Source: Peristeroidobacter soli (GTDB lineage: Bacteria > Pseudomonadota > Gammaproteobacteria > Steroidobacterales > Steroidobacteraceae). From it: a DNA stretch of 64,000 nucleotides. Location: contig NZ_RYEV01000005.1 in the NCBI RefSeq assembly GCF_004138485.1, forward strand, positions 434,001 to 498,000, read 5' to 3'. Shown here piece after piece: positions 17,194 through 26,172 of the stretch (its first letter is position 1; each line of letters starts with the position of its first letter). The position numbers and the translations under genes were made by a program. The notes under the pieces are model-generated. The model saw only the letters and a list, made by a program, of their open reading frames with translations, did not search any database and was not told the origin of the DNA.

Positions 17194-18108
17194 ATGATGC
17201 GCATCTCGAGCACGCAGTATCACACCACGATGAACACGGCCTTGCAGAAGGCGTCCTTCCGTCTGGAGGACATTCTGCAGAAGATGGCCAGCGGCGAGAA
17301 ATACTCGCTGCCTTCCGAGCATCCCGTGACCACGGTGCGCCTGTCGCGCCTGTACCGTGAAGAGGCGGCGCTCGATCAATACCGCGACAACATCGGCGCT
17401 CTGCAAAGTCGCCTGACGCAGAACGAGGTTTATCTCACCAGCATGTCGAACGACATGTTGAGCGCGCGCGACTTGCTCGTGTGGGCCGGCGACGGCGCCA
17501 ATACGCCGGAAGACGTGGCCGCGATGGCGGGATCGTTGCAGCCGCTGCTCGACAGCATGTTCTACGTGGCGAACAGTGCCGACGCGGAAGGTCGTTACAT
17601 TTTCTCGGGCACGGCGGTCGACACGGCTACCATCACTTACGATCCGGCCGCGCCGGTCGGCTCTCGTTATACGTTTACGGGCAACACCGAATCGCAGCGA
17701 GTGGCGGTCGGTCCCGGCGTGACGCAGCCTTCCAACGTCACGTTGCCGGAAATCGCGGGCATGCTCAATCAGATGGAGCAGGTGCTCACGACGTTGCAGA
17801 CGCCGGGCGCCAATGTGAACGATCCGGCCGTGCGTGCCGACATCAACTCGGCGATGGCTTCCCTCGACGATGTGATCGAGAGCATCAGCGGCCGCATCGC
17901 GGGCCTGGGCGGCGCGCAGAATATTCTTGCGACGCTGGAGACCAGTCACGCCAACGTCAGTCTGGCGAACCAGCAGGCGGCGTTGACGTTGGGGCAGCTC
18001 GACTACAGCGACGCGGCGGTGAAATTGAACGGTTATACGACGGCAGTGCAGGCGACGCAGAAGGCGTATGCGCAGGTGAGCAAGCTGTCGTTGTTCGACG
18101 CGATCTAG
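17194..18108 (+). CDS. flgL: Flagellar hook-filament junction protein FlgL (HAP3)
   Basis: FlgL bridges FlgK and the flagellin filament. The 304-residue protein is flagellin-like at both ends: an N-terminal helix with RISSTQYHTTMNTALQKASFRLEDILQKMASGEKYSLPSEHPV, a middle beta domain with EGRYIFSGT, and a C-terminal helix with NILATLETSHANVSLANQQAALTLG. Starts at 17194 and 17197 (consecutive ATGs) are both possible. It ends 10 bp before the putative LafW-like gene. Confidence 0.93.
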   Translation: MMRISSTQYHTTMNTALQKASFRLEDILQKMASGEKYSLPSEHPVTTVRLSRLYREEAALDQYRDNIGALQSRLTQNEVYLTSMSNDMLSARDLLVWAGDGANTPEDVAAMAGSLQPLLDSMFYVANSADAEGRYIFSGTAVDTATITYDPAAPVGSRYTFTGNTESQRVAVGPGVTQPSNVTLPEIAGMLNQMEQVLTTLQTPGANVNDPAVRADINSAMASLDDVIESISGRIAGLGGAQNILATLETSHANVSLANQQAALTLGQLDYSDAAVKLNGYTTAVQATQKAYAQVSKLSLFDAI

Positions 18109-18118
18109 TTGCTTGTCC

Positions 18119-19114
18119 ATGCAACTTTCAGTCGTCGATTCAGGCCGTCAGGTTACTGCGCGGGGCGCTGTTGAAAGCGTCTCGCTCACTCGTACCGAAT
18201 TGCCCGCGCCGGTCGGCAAAGTCGAGCCGGTGGCTCGGACCACGCTGCGCCCCGGGCTGAAGTCATACGACGGTCAGCTGAATCGTCAGGTCTCGGGCGC
18301 GCAGCAGGCGTTGCAGTTCCTGTCCGAAGCCGATGCCCGGCTGCGTGTACTCCGCAAGGAGATGAACAGCGGCGATGCGGCTGCTGCCATCGAGAAATTC
18401 AATCAGTTCTGGCAGCAGCGCGCCTCGGCGAGCGCAGGCACGCTGGACGGCAATCTGAAGTTCAACTCGGACGCGAAAGCGAAACAGGAATTCTCCGTCC
18501 GCGGCTTGAGTTTCGAAACATTACGCAACGGCGATACCGAAACGCTGAGCTTTGCCGTCGGCAAGTGGTCGCGCCAGGCGAGCTCCATCACGGTCGATCC
18601 GACGCAGTCCGAAACTGCAATGGTCACCGCGCTGGATCGAGCATTGACTCCGATGGGCGTGCGCGCGACGCGCGATGCCAGGGGCGAGCTGGCGTTCAGC
18701 GTCTCGGAAAAGGATTGGCCGCAGATTCGCGACTCGCTGGCCATTCGCGGCGGCGGTCGGCGCTTTCCGACCGGTCAGTTCAATCACGTTCGTACCGTCG
18801 TGGCGGAGCAGGCGATTCAGCCGTCGCACTGGAACGCGGCCGATCCTCGCCAGGCGTTACAGGATATTTCTCAGGCTCAGCTGCTGATTCGCAAGTCGTA
18901 TGGCGACGTTCGCGGGGTCCTGGAAGAGGCCGCTCAAAGCATCGATGGTGGCTCGGTCGCCGATGCACGCGGCGCCTATTGGCAGGACTTCGCGGCTGGA
19001 TTCGCCGACACGCTGGAACGCGCCGACGGCGAGGCGGTCAGCACGACGGTCCGGACAGTTGCCGGCATTTCCAAGCGTACAGTTTCGTCGCTGCTGGCCG
19101 CTCCGCCGGCCTGA
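18119..19114 (+). CDS. Unknown protein in the lafW position after flgL
   Basis: This protein of about 331 residues has no signal peptide or membrane segment that I can see, and I do not recognise a conserved domain. It is Gln/Ala/Arg-rich, with a helical N-terminal part (SYDGQLNRQVSGAQQALQFL) and a central KQEFSVRGLSFETL segment. In Flag-2/lateral flagellar clusters the gene after flgL is lafW, annotated as a putative hook-associated protein, and position and size fit. ATG 18119 is chosen; a TTG at 18113 adds two residues. Function is inferred only from location: a secreted or hook-junction accessory protein, or a FlgK/FlgL-related regulator. Confidence 0.6.
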   Translation: MQLSVVDSGRQVTARGAVESVSLTRTELPAPVGKVEPVARTTLRPGLKSYDGQLNRQVSGAQQALQFLSEADARLRVLRKEMNSGDAAAAIEKFNQFWQQRASASAGTLDGNLKFNSDAKAKQEFSVRGLSFETLRNGDTETLSFAVGKWSRQASSITVDPTQSETAMVTALDRALTPMGVRATRDARGELAFSVSEKDWPQIRDSLAIRGGGRRFPTGQFNHVRTVVAEQAIQPSHWNAADPRQALQDISQAQLLIRKSYGDVRGVLEEAAQSIDGGSVADARGAYWQDFAAGFADTLERADGEAVSTTVRTVAGISKRTVSSLLAAPPA

Positions 19115-19134
19115 CCTTTGCTAACATCGATGGC

Positions 19135-19671
19135 GTGGACTATCGATTGCGACCGGCGACCCTCGCCGACGAACCCATCCTGCGTGACCTGATCGCGCGC
19201 TCCATTCGTGAGCTCGGCGCGGACGACTACACGCCGGCACAAATCGAAGCCGCGCTGCTCGGCGCCTTCGGCGTCGACACGGCGCTGATCCGTGATCAAA
19301 CCTATTTCGTCATCGAATCCGAGGCTGGCGAGATCGTCGGCTGCGGCGGTTGGAGTAAACGCAAGACGCTGTTCGGCAGCGACACGCGTGAGAGCCGGGA
19401 TGATTCGTATCTGGATCCCGCCGTCGACGCAGCCCGCGTTCGTGCGTTCTTCATCGATTCGCGCCATGCCCGTCGCGGGCTGGGGCGCATGCTGCTGGAT
19501 CGCTGCGAAACGGAAGCTGCACATGCCGGCTTCACCGAGTTTGCATTGATGGCCACGTTGCCTGGCAAGCGCTTGTATGAAGTCTGTGGCTATGTCGGCG
19601 ACCAGCCGCTCGAACACCCGTTGCCGGGCGGGTTGAGCATCACGTTCGTGCCCATGACCAAGCGCAGGTAG
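19135..19671 (+). CDS. GNAT family N-acetyltransferase
   Basis: This is a 178-residue acetyl-CoA-dependent N-acyltransferase of unknown substrate. The GNAT fold is shown by the N-terminal YRLRPATLADEPILRDLIARS, the central strand EAGEIVGCGGW and the acetyl-CoA-binding motif A (DSRHARRGLGRMLLDRCETEAA, containing the R/Q-x-x-G-x-G/A pattern), ending in YEVCGYVGDQP. A GTG at 19135 is the first in-frame start after the preceding gene; the frame itself is open far upstream. It lies 20 bp behind the flagellar cluster and may be co-transcribed, but nothing links it to flagella. Confidence 0.85.
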   Translation: MDYRLRPATLADEPILRDLIARSIRELGADDYTPAQIEAALLGAFGVDTALIRDQTYFVIESEAGEIVGCGGWSKRKTLFGSDTRESRDDSYLDPAVDAARVRAFFIDSRHARRGLGRMLLDRCETEAAHAGFTEFALMATLPGKRLYEVCGYVGDQPLEHPLPGGLSITFVPMTKRR

Positions 19672-19777
19672 TTCACCGCCCTCCGGTTACCCCGTGCCAG
19701 GCGGCACTTGAACCGCCGCCCAAGCCTGACTACAGTCGCCGCGCCACGACCGACAAATAACAACACCGCGGGGCCGG

Positions 19778-20926
19778 GTGGGCGCGTTCTTCCAGAATAA
19801 TTTGGGGCTGGTCATCGTCAGTGCAGTGATGCTGGTCGCTGCCCTGGTATTGACCGCCGTTGCATTGTTAATGCGCAGTGCCGGCCTGTCGCTGCGGCCC
19901 GTGGTCTTCGTCGGCGTGTTTTTCGCCATTATTTGCGTGCCCCAGCTGCTCGGGCACGGCGTGATGGCTGTTTGGCCCAAGGCAAAACCCGCGGTCGATG
20001 CGGCTGCGATTGCCGGTGTGGGAACGTTTGCCAGACCGGAATCGATCTTTGGCGCCGATGTCGACCGGGCTCGTCTGCAGGACGCTCGGGCCGTGTTCGT
20101 CGAAGCGCTGGGCGGGGCGGAAGTCGCGCAGCTGCTGATACATTTCAGTGGCGAAACGGCGGTTGCGGCACGATTCGCCGATGAAGAGGCGGCCCGCGCG
20201 GGGGCCGCTGCGTTGTGGACGATGTTCTCGCCGAGAAACACGTCCGGCGATGGCACGACCACTTTTGGCACGCGCACGCCCATCGGCGACAAGATTGCGC
20301 TTCAACGACTCGGTCGCGCGGTTTTCATGTGGACCGGTCCCGACCGGGCAGCGATCGAAGCCCGCATGCGTCAGACCCGAGTGCTGACGACGCCGACTGA
20401 CATTCGTCCGCCATGGGTGGCCGCATTCGACAGCGGGCGCGTAGCCGGTGGCGCCATCGTGATTCTGGTCATCCTCGCCTCATTGTGGTTCTTGAAAGGC
20501 GCCGCTTGGGCAGCGCGCGTGCAGCCCGCCGGTATCGTGCAAACGCCGCTCAGCGCAGCCGGACTCGATCAGCGGATCGCGGCCCTTGCATCGCCAACGG
20601 TGCCGGTCACTCGCCTGAGCGACGGGCGATGGGAAGTGCGAGTCGACTACGACACCCCTGGCGAAGTCGGCATGCATCGCTACGTCCTCGAGCTCGATGA
20701 GTCGAGTCATCGGGTCAAAGTGCTCGAATACCTGGGCCGTCGCGAGTCGCCTTCGGGTGAATACAACTGGAAATTGCAACGGGGCATCACGTTCTTCCGC
20801 CGGGGCCCGGGCGTGGATTTACAACAAACGACAGGGCCGTTGATTCGCACCGTCACCGACGCCGGCTGGACCTGGCAACCGCTGCTGTTCGACGCGCCGG
20901 GGCCGCTCGCCTGGTGCGCTTCCTGA
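19778..20926 (+). CDS. Unknown inner-membrane protein
   Basis: I do not recognise this 382-residue protein. It has two N-terminal hydrophobic helices (about residues 10-32 and 40-62), a soluble stretch, a third membrane helix (about residues 225-245, with GGAIVILVILASLWFL) and a C-terminal domain with WEVRVDYDTPGE and HRYVLELDESSHRVKVLEYLGRRESPSG. It starts at GTG 19778 after a 106-bp gap and ends 6 bp before the next gene, so the two probably form an operon and act together at the inner membrane. Confidence 0.7.
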   Translation: MGAFFQNNLGLVIVSAVMLVAALVLTAVALLMRSAGLSLRPVVFVGVFFAIICVPQLLGHGVMAVWPKAKPAVDAAAIAGVGTFARPESIFGADVDRARLQDARAVFVEALGGAEVAQLLIHFSGETAVAARFADEEAARAGAAALWTMFSPRNTSGDGTTTFGTRTPIGDKIALQRLGRAVFMWTGPDRAAIEARMRQTRVLTTPTDIRPPWVAAFDSGRVAGGAIVILVILASLWFLKGAAWAARVQPAGIVQTPLSAAGLDQRIAALASPTVPVTRLSDGRWEVRVDYDTPGEVGMHRYVLELDESSHRVKVLEYLGRRESPSGEYNWKLQRGITFFRRGPGVDLQQTTGPLIRTVTDAGWTWQPLLFDAPGPLAWCAS

Positions 20927-20932
20927 GGATCT

Positions 20933-21982
20933 ATGCATCTTTATTGGATCGTGGCGCTCGTGATCGGTGGCATTTCCGTGGCCAGCGCGGGCATGTTCTT
21001 TGGAACGGGCTCGACCAAGCGCCAGCCGCTGGCCGAGCTGGGCTTCGTGGACGTGCCGAGCCGGCTCGATCCCTATGCCACCCGGGAAGGCGAGGGCTTC
21101 GCCTTGTTTTCGTTCGATCAGACTTCGGGCTCCATCTTCTTGATGGGCAGCAACCGGCCGGTCTCCGAAGTGCTCGCGATTGCGGCGTGGCATCGAGACA
21201 GTCGGTCGGACGCTTTAAAAGCGTTGACGAGTCGCGCTGCCGATCGCACCGACAACATCAAGTGGACCACGCAAGGGGAGTATCGCATCGGCCAAGGTGT
21301 GCACGAAGTCAACGCGAGCGAGCACGACGCTCGCATCGTCGTGCGCGAATATCCGGATCGTCAGCTCACGATCGGTCACATGACCTGGGTCAAGCGCTCC
21401 TCCGCGCAAGATCAAATGAAGCTGATCGAGACGACCGCTGCCAGTTTCGAGCAGCGCGTGCCCGTGGCCGACTATCTGCAACTCGCATCGGATCGGCCCC
21501 GCATTCTTACCGAGCGCTATCGAGCGGCGCTGCGAAAACTGCTGGCGATGCGCACGGTTCCATACAAAGTGGATGGCCCCATCGTCGAGCGCGACGGCAC
21601 GTTCTATGACTGCTACGTTCATTCGCATTGGGGAGAGATGATTACCGCGGTTCATCCGCTCGGCACGTTGCCGGCCGCGCGCAGCTTTCGGACGCTCAAT
21701 CCGACGACCCCGCCCAATGTGCCCAATTGGCCGCAGATCGTGAGGTTCCAATGGGACGGCGAGGAGTGGGAAGTGGACGGTACGCCGGCGTTGTCGGATC
21801 GCATGATCGCGCTGTTGAATGAGCGTCATCAGGACCGGACCCGGGCGTATTTCTATGCGGTCGCCTCCGATGCGCCGCAGCCGTTCGAGCCCGGGGAGTT
21901 TCGTATCGATTTCCTGTGGCGCGCGATCCCGGGGCTCAACGATCATTTCAAGCGCGGCGATCTGGTGCAGCCGCTGCCCTGA
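20933..21982 (+). CDS. Unknown membrane-anchored protein
   Basis: The 349-residue product has one N-terminal hydrophobic segment (HLYWIVALVIGGISVASAGMFF, residues 2-23) that may be a signal anchor, followed by a soluble domain rich in Arg, Asp and Trp with no motif I can assign. It follows the previous gene by 6 bp, so the pair is probably co-expressed. A periplasmic partner for the preceding membrane protein is plausible but unproven. Confidence 0.68.
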   Translation: MHLYWIVALVIGGISVASAGMFFGTGSTKRQPLAELGFVDVPSRLDPYATREGEGFALFSFDQTSGSIFLMGSNRPVSEVLAIAAWHRDSRSDALKALTSRAADRTDNIKWTTQGEYRIGQGVHEVNASEHDARIVVREYPDRQLTIGHMTWVKRSSAQDQMKLIETTAASFEQRVPVADYLQLASDRPRILTERYRAALRKLLAMRTVPYKVDGPIVERDGTFYDCYVHSHWGEMITAVHPLGTLPAARSFRTLNPTTPPNVPNWPQIVRFQWDGEEWEVDGTPALSDRMIALLNERHQDRTRAYFYAVASDAPQPFEPGEFRIDFLWRAIPGLNDHFKRGDLVQPLP

Positions 21983-22048
21983 GGTACTGGACAATCGCCC
22001 TGGGCGGTTGTACATGTGTGCCATCTTTTATTTGATAGGCCCGCAACC

Positions 22049-22303
22049 ATGAAATTGCCCGCCTTGCTGACCCTGGCGCTGCTGACGGCCGGTCTGGCCG
22101 CTCCCGGCTTTGCCGAGGAAAACACGCTCAAAGAGGGCGCCAGGGAAGTCGGTCACGCCGTCGGCACCGCCGCCCGGGAAGTGGGCGACGGCGCCAAACA
22201 GGTCGGCAAGGCCGTTGGCAATGCCGCCAAGGACGTGGGCGAGGCTGTCAAGGAAGGCGCGAAGGAAGCCAAACGCGCCATGAAAAAAGAAAAAAGCGAA
22301 TAA
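22049..22303 (+). CDS. Small exported protein with LEA-like amphipathic repeats
   Basis: The 84-residue product begins at ATG 22049 with a clear Sec signal peptide (MKLPALLTLALLTAGLAAPGFA, cleavage after GFA). The mature part is one continuous lysine/alanine/valine-rich helix with an approximate repeat (REVGHAVGTAA, REVGDGAKQVG, KAVGNAAKDVG, EAVKEGAKEA) and a charged KKEKSE tail. This pattern resembles LEA/apolipoprotein-like amphipathic helices seen in small envelope stress proteins. It ends 3 bp from the convergent SDR gene. Confidence 0.72.
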   Translation: MKLPALLTLALLTAGLAAPGFAEENTLKEGAREVGHAVGTAAREVGDGAKQVGKAVGNAAKDVGEAVKEGAKEAKRAMKKEKSE

Positions 22304-22306
22304 CGG

Positions 22307-23122
22307 TCAGCCGCCGGTCATGGTTCGCATCCGGCCCATGAATTCGGGTTCGGAAAGCGATTCGCGCAATTGAGCCAGCATCACGCTGTCCGCGCCCGCC
22401 GGGTAACGCAGCTTGTCGTCGCTGCTGGTCGCGGCGGCGTAAGTGGCTTCGGCGACGTCCGCTTCGGCCGTGTAGGCAGTCGGATAGTTCTGCATCGATG
22501 CCAGATAACGACTCGCGAAGGCGCCATAGGCGGTGGGCAGCAGATCTTCCCTGCGACCGCCGGACTTGGCGGAGAAGCTGGTCGTGGGCGCAAAGCCGGG
22601 TTGAACGATCTTGACCCGAACGCCGAACGCTCCCAGCTCATGCGCGAGCGCTTCGGAGTAACCCTCGATCGCGTACTTGCTCGCGGTGTAGACCGCGACC
22701 AGCGGCATCGGTGCGATGCCGACGCTGGAAGTCACATTCACGATCGTGCCCGATCCACGCTCACGCATGTGAGGGATCACCGCGCGAGCAACCGCCATCA
22801 CGCCGAAGGTGTTTGTTTCGAACACCTGCCGGGTGAGCTCGGCCGGTGTCGCTTCAGCGGCACCAAACAATCCGACGCCCGCATTGTTGACCAGTACGTC
22901 GATCTGTCCGAAGCGGGCGATGCCTTTCGTGACGGCCTCGGCAACGGTGTGAGGCGCGGTGACGTCGAGCGCGGTCACCAGCAGTCGAGGGCTGCTCTCG
23001 AACAGCGTTGGATCGGGCGAGCGCATGGTGGCGATGACATTCCAGCCGCGGGCCAGAAACAATCTGGCGCTCGCGAGGCCGAAGCCCGATGAGGTGCCGG
23101 TGATCAGGACGGTGTGAGTCAT
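22307..23122 (-). CDS. Short-chain dehydrogenase/reductase (SDR) family oxidoreductase
   Basis: This 271-residue classical SDR has the NAD(P)-binding motif TGTSSGFG near the N-terminus, NNAG in the middle and the catalytic pattern S-x12-YTASK (VTSSVGIAPMPLVAVYTASKYA). The substrate cannot be told; such single-gene SDRs often reduce ketones or aldehydes. It is divergent from an AraC regulator 92 bp away, which suggests the regulator controls it. Confidence 0.9.
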   Translation of the reverse strand: MTHTVLITGTSSGFGLASARLFLARGWNVIATMRSPDPTLFESSPRLLVTALDVTAPHTVAEAVTKGIARFGQIDVLVNNAGVGLFGAAEATPAELTRQVFETNTFGVMAVARAVIPHMRERGSGTIVNVTSSVGIAPMPLVAVYTASKYAIEGYSEALAHELGAFGVRVKIVQPGFAPTTSFSAKSGGRREDLLPTAYGAFASRYLASMQNYPTAYTAEADVAEATYAAATSSDDKLRYPAGADSVMLAQLRESLSEPEFMGRMRTMTGG

Positions 23123-23126
23123 GGGT

Positions 23127-23151
23127 TGTCTCCGTGGTTGATGGGGAGACA
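23127..23151. promoter_or_regulatory. Small inverted repeat in the SDR/AraC divergent region
   Basis: TGTCTCC (23127-23133) and GGAGACA (23145-23151) form 7-bp arms around an 11-bp spacer immediately upstream of the SDR start codon and about 65 bp from the AraC gene. The position suits an operator for the divergent regulator, but AraC proteins often bind direct repeats. The assignment is tentative. Confidence 0.3.
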
Positions 23152-23214
23152 GTAGCCCTGGCTCGCTGGACGAGCTATAAGAGGCCGTCCAAGTTTCGTT
23201 TGCGAGAGTCCAAG

Positions 23215-24129
23215 ATGGATGCGCTGGCCGCCGTCGTCACGCTGCTCAAGCCACAAACCATTCTGTCCAAGGTCGTGCGCGGCGCCGGTCGCTGGGGCAT
23301 TCGCTATCCCGCGTTCGGGCAACCGAGCTTTGCCTTGGTCATCGCCGGCCCGTGCTGGCTCACCACCGAGGGCGCGCGGCCGACCAGGCTGGAAACCGGC
23401 GATTTCATCCTGTTTCCGGCGACGCCTGGATTCGCGATGGCCAGCGATCTGCAAGTGAAGCCCAAGCTGCTGAAGTTACCCAGCGAACATGTCGATGAGA
23501 TCTTTCATGGCGATATGAATCTCGCGCCGTCGGTAACGTTGCTGGGCGGCTACTTCGCGTTCGATCCGATCAACGCGTCGATGCTGGTCGATCTGTTGCC
23601 GCCGATGTTGCATATCCAGGCCAGCGACCCTGCCAGCGGTAACGTCGCCCCCATCGTCGAGCTCATCAAACGCGAAGCGAGCGACAAGCGTCCGGGGCAG
23701 GCGCTGGTGCTGACCCGTCTGATCGAGATCATGCTGGTCGAAGCGCTGCGTTCGGCACCCTCCGAACCGAAGTCGGGCGGGTTGCTGGCGGGCCTGCGCG
23801 ATTCGCAACTCGCTATCGCGTTACGTGGCATTCACATGAAAGCGTCGCATCCGTGGACGCTCGATTCCCTCGCGCGCCAGGCCGGCATGTCGCGATCTTC
23901 CTTTGCCGATCGATTCGCCCGCATCATCGGCACCACGCCGCTCAATTATCTATTGCAATGGCGGATCGCAGTCGCCAAGAACATGCTGGCGCATGAACAG
24001 ATGTCGGTGGCCGAAACCGCGCTGGCGGTGGGCTATCAGTCGGCCAGCGCCTTCAGCACGGCGTTCAGTCGCGAGACGGGCTCCTCGCCGAAGGAGTTCC
24101 TGGAGGCGCTACGCCAGGCGTTGCCCTGA
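23215..24129 (+). CDS. AraC family transcriptional regulator (cupin AraC_N type)
   Basis: This 304-residue regulator has an N-terminal cupin-like effector domain (about residues 10-160; FALVIAGPCWLTTEG, DFILFPATPGFAM) and a C-terminal double helix-turn-helix. The first HTH contains LDSLARQAGMSRSSFADRF, followed by IGTTPLNYLLQWRIAVAKNML, and the second VAETALAVGYQSASAFSTAF. ATG 23215 is chosen over an upstream in-frame start because alignment with the family begins there. The probable target is the divergent SDR gene. Confidence 0.9.
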   Translation: MDALAAVVTLLKPQTILSKVVRGAGRWGIRYPAFGQPSFALVIAGPCWLTTEGARPTRLETGDFILFPATPGFAMASDLQVKPKLLKLPSEHVDEIFHGDMNLAPSVTLLGGYFAFDPINASMLVDLLPPMLHIQASDPASGNVAPIVELIKREASDKRPGQALVLTRLIEIMLVEALRSAPSEPKSGGLLAGLRDSQLAIALRGIHMKASHPWTLDSLARQAGMSRSSFADRFARIIGTTPLNYLLQWRIAVAKNMLAHEQMSVAETALAVGYQSASAFSTAFSRETGSSPKEFLEALRQALP

Positions 24130-24212
24130 TTTGAAACATAACGCGCCTTGAATCACACCGGTTTGGCGTTGCTTTGTATAGAATCGCGCCGTCCTTCAGC
24201 GGGTCGGACTCA

Positions 24213-26159
24213 ATGAACGCCAGCACTAACGGAATTAGTTTTCGACAGTTTCTTTTGCAGTCGGTGTGTTTGCTGGCGGGGGCGACCTCGGTCCACGCCG
24301 ACACGGTGACGCCGCCACCCATCGACGCATTCGCCCGCATTCCCGCCATCCGCAACGTCGCCATCTCGCCGGACGGCAAGCAGCTGATGCTGATCGCCGG
24401 CGTCGATGACTCGGAAGCCGTGGCCACCGTGCCCGCCGATTTCAGCGCCGGACCGAAATTCATCTTCGCCTCGCGACCGGGGGACTACGATCTGAGCTGG
24501 TGCGGTTGGGCGAACAACAAGCGCGTCCTTTGCGGTGTGACGGCGACGGTGCGTGAGGGGGCGATCTTCTACGGCATCTCGCGCATGGTGGGTGTCGACG
24601 CCGACGGTGCCAATCAAAAGGTCCTGCTGCAGGAGTCCGACGCCGGGCGCACGCAGTTCCAGGACGACATCCTGGACTGGACGCCGAATGAGCCCGACAC
24701 GGTCCTGATGGCGCTCGACATGGATCGCACCGGTTACCCGGCGATCTACGAGGTCAACGTCAACAGTGGCCGTCGCGTGATACGCAGTCGCGACTACTAT
24801 CCGATCCGTGGCTACGCCACCGACGGCGCCGGCAACGTCCGCTTCGGCTACGGTTACCGGCGAGACAGCGCGGTGCTGGAATATTTCGCGCGCATGGACA
24901 ACGAGAAGAAATGGCTGCCGCTCGCGAAAGTGAAAGTGTTCGGCGGCGGCGATGAGCTCGTACCCATCGCCATCATGCCCGGTACCAATCGCGCGTTTGC
25001 CCAGGGCACCTACGAAGGCCGCGAGGCGCTCTGGGAAATGGACCTCACCGATCAGATGGAGCCCAAGCTGGTGTTCTCGCATCCGCATGTCGACGCATCG
25101 GATCCGATTCTCACGCCGGATCGCAAGCTGATCGGCATCTACTACGAGACCGACCGGCCGTTCGTGCACTACACCGACGAGGCGACCCGGGCGCAGGTCG
25201 AGGTGATCAATCGCGCGTTGCCGACCACTTTCAATGTGCTCAGCGACTATTCGGATGACCGGAAGGTTTATATCGTTCGCTCCTATAGCGACGTGCAAGG
25301 CCCGACTTACTATCTGCTGCGCGCCGGCGAAAAGAAGATCTACAGGATCGATACGGCCTATCCGGAGCTCGATCCCAAGACCATCGGTCAGATGCAGTCG
25401 ATCTCGTACAAGGCCAGCGACGGAGTGGAGATTCCTGGTTATCTCACGGTGCCGCCGGGGGTGCGAGCGGAGAAGTTGCCGCTGATCGTCATGCCTCACG
25501 GCGGCCCGATCGCTCGCGACTCGTGGGATTTCGACTTCCTGCGCGCGTTCCTGGTGAGCCGCGGCTACGCGGTGTTGCAGATGAATTTCCGTGGCTCCTC
25601 GGGCTACGGCGGCGACTGGTTCCACGCCGCGCATCAGGATTGGGGCGGCCTGACTTACGCCGACATCACCGACGGCACCAAGTGGGCGATCGAGAAGGGC
25701 ATCGCCGATCCGAAACGCATCTGCGTCGTCGGCTGGAGTTTCGGCGGTTACGCGGCGCTGTTGTCCGCGGTTCGGAACGGCGAGTTGTATCGCTGTTCGG
25801 CAAGCATCGCGGGCGTCAGCGACCTCAAGGATCTATTGAGCGAATCCCGCTATTTCAGCAACCGCGCCATCGTGCGCGAGCAGCTCGGCACCAACAAAGA
25901 GAAGCTGAAGGAAGACTCGCCGCTGCGTCACGTGTCGAAGATCTCCATCCCTATCTTCCTGCTCCACGGCGAGCGTGACATCCAGGTGGACGTAGACCAT
26001 TCGCGGCAGATGGCCTCGGCGCTGAAGAGTGCCGGCAAGTCTCACAAGGCCATTTTCCTCAAGGATGCCGGCCATCAGCTGAATCGAAAGTCCGATCGCG
26101 TGACGCTACTGACGGAGTTGGAGAAGTTCCTGGCGCAGAATCTGGCTCCGGAAAGTTGA
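24213..26159 (+). CDS. Secreted S9 family prolyl oligopeptidase-type peptidase
   Basis: This serine peptidase of 648 residues probably cleaves oligopeptides in the periplasm. From ATG 24213 it has a signal-like N-terminus (FRQFLLQSVCLLAGATSVHA), a beta-propeller region (about 50-400) and a C-terminal alpha/beta-hydrolase domain. The catalytic triad is visible: Ser509 in GWSFGGY, Asp589 in HGERDIQ and His621 in AGHQL. The RGSSGYG segment ahead of the active site is typical of S9C acylaminoacyl-peptidases. A 39-nt upstream in-frame start is less likely because it precedes the signal peptide. Confidence 0.92.
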   Translation: MNASTNGISFRQFLLQSVCLLAGATSVHADTVTPPPIDAFARIPAIRNVAISPDGKQLMLIAGVDDSEAVATVPADFSAGPKFIFASRPGDYDLSWCGWANNKRVLCGVTATVREGAIFYGISRMVGVDADGANQKVLLQESDAGRTQFQDDILDWTPNEPDTVLMALDMDRTGYPAIYEVNVNSGRRVIRSRDYYPIRGYATDGAGNVRFGYGYRRDSAVLEYFARMDNEKKWLPLAKVKVFGGGDELVPIAIMPGTNRAFAQGTYEGREALWEMDLTDQMEPKLVFSHPHVDASDPILTPDRKLIGIYYETDRPFVHYTDEATRAQVEVINRALPTTFNVLSDYSDDRKVYIVRSYSDVQGPTYYLLRAGEKKIYRIDTAYPELDPKTIGQMQSISYKASDGVEIPGYLTVPPGVRAEKLPLIVMPHGGPIARDSWDFDFLRAFLVSRGYAVLQMNFRGSSGYGGDWFHAAHQDWGGLTYADITDGTKWAIEKGIADPKRICVVGWSFGGYAALLSAVRNGELYRCSASIAGVSDLKDLLSESRYFSNRAIVREQLGTNKEKLKEDSPLRHVSKISIPIFLLHGERDIQVDVDHSRQMASALKSAGKSHKAIFLKDAGHQLNRKSDRVTLLTELEKFLAQNLAPES

Positions 26160-26172
26160 AGACGTACCAAGC

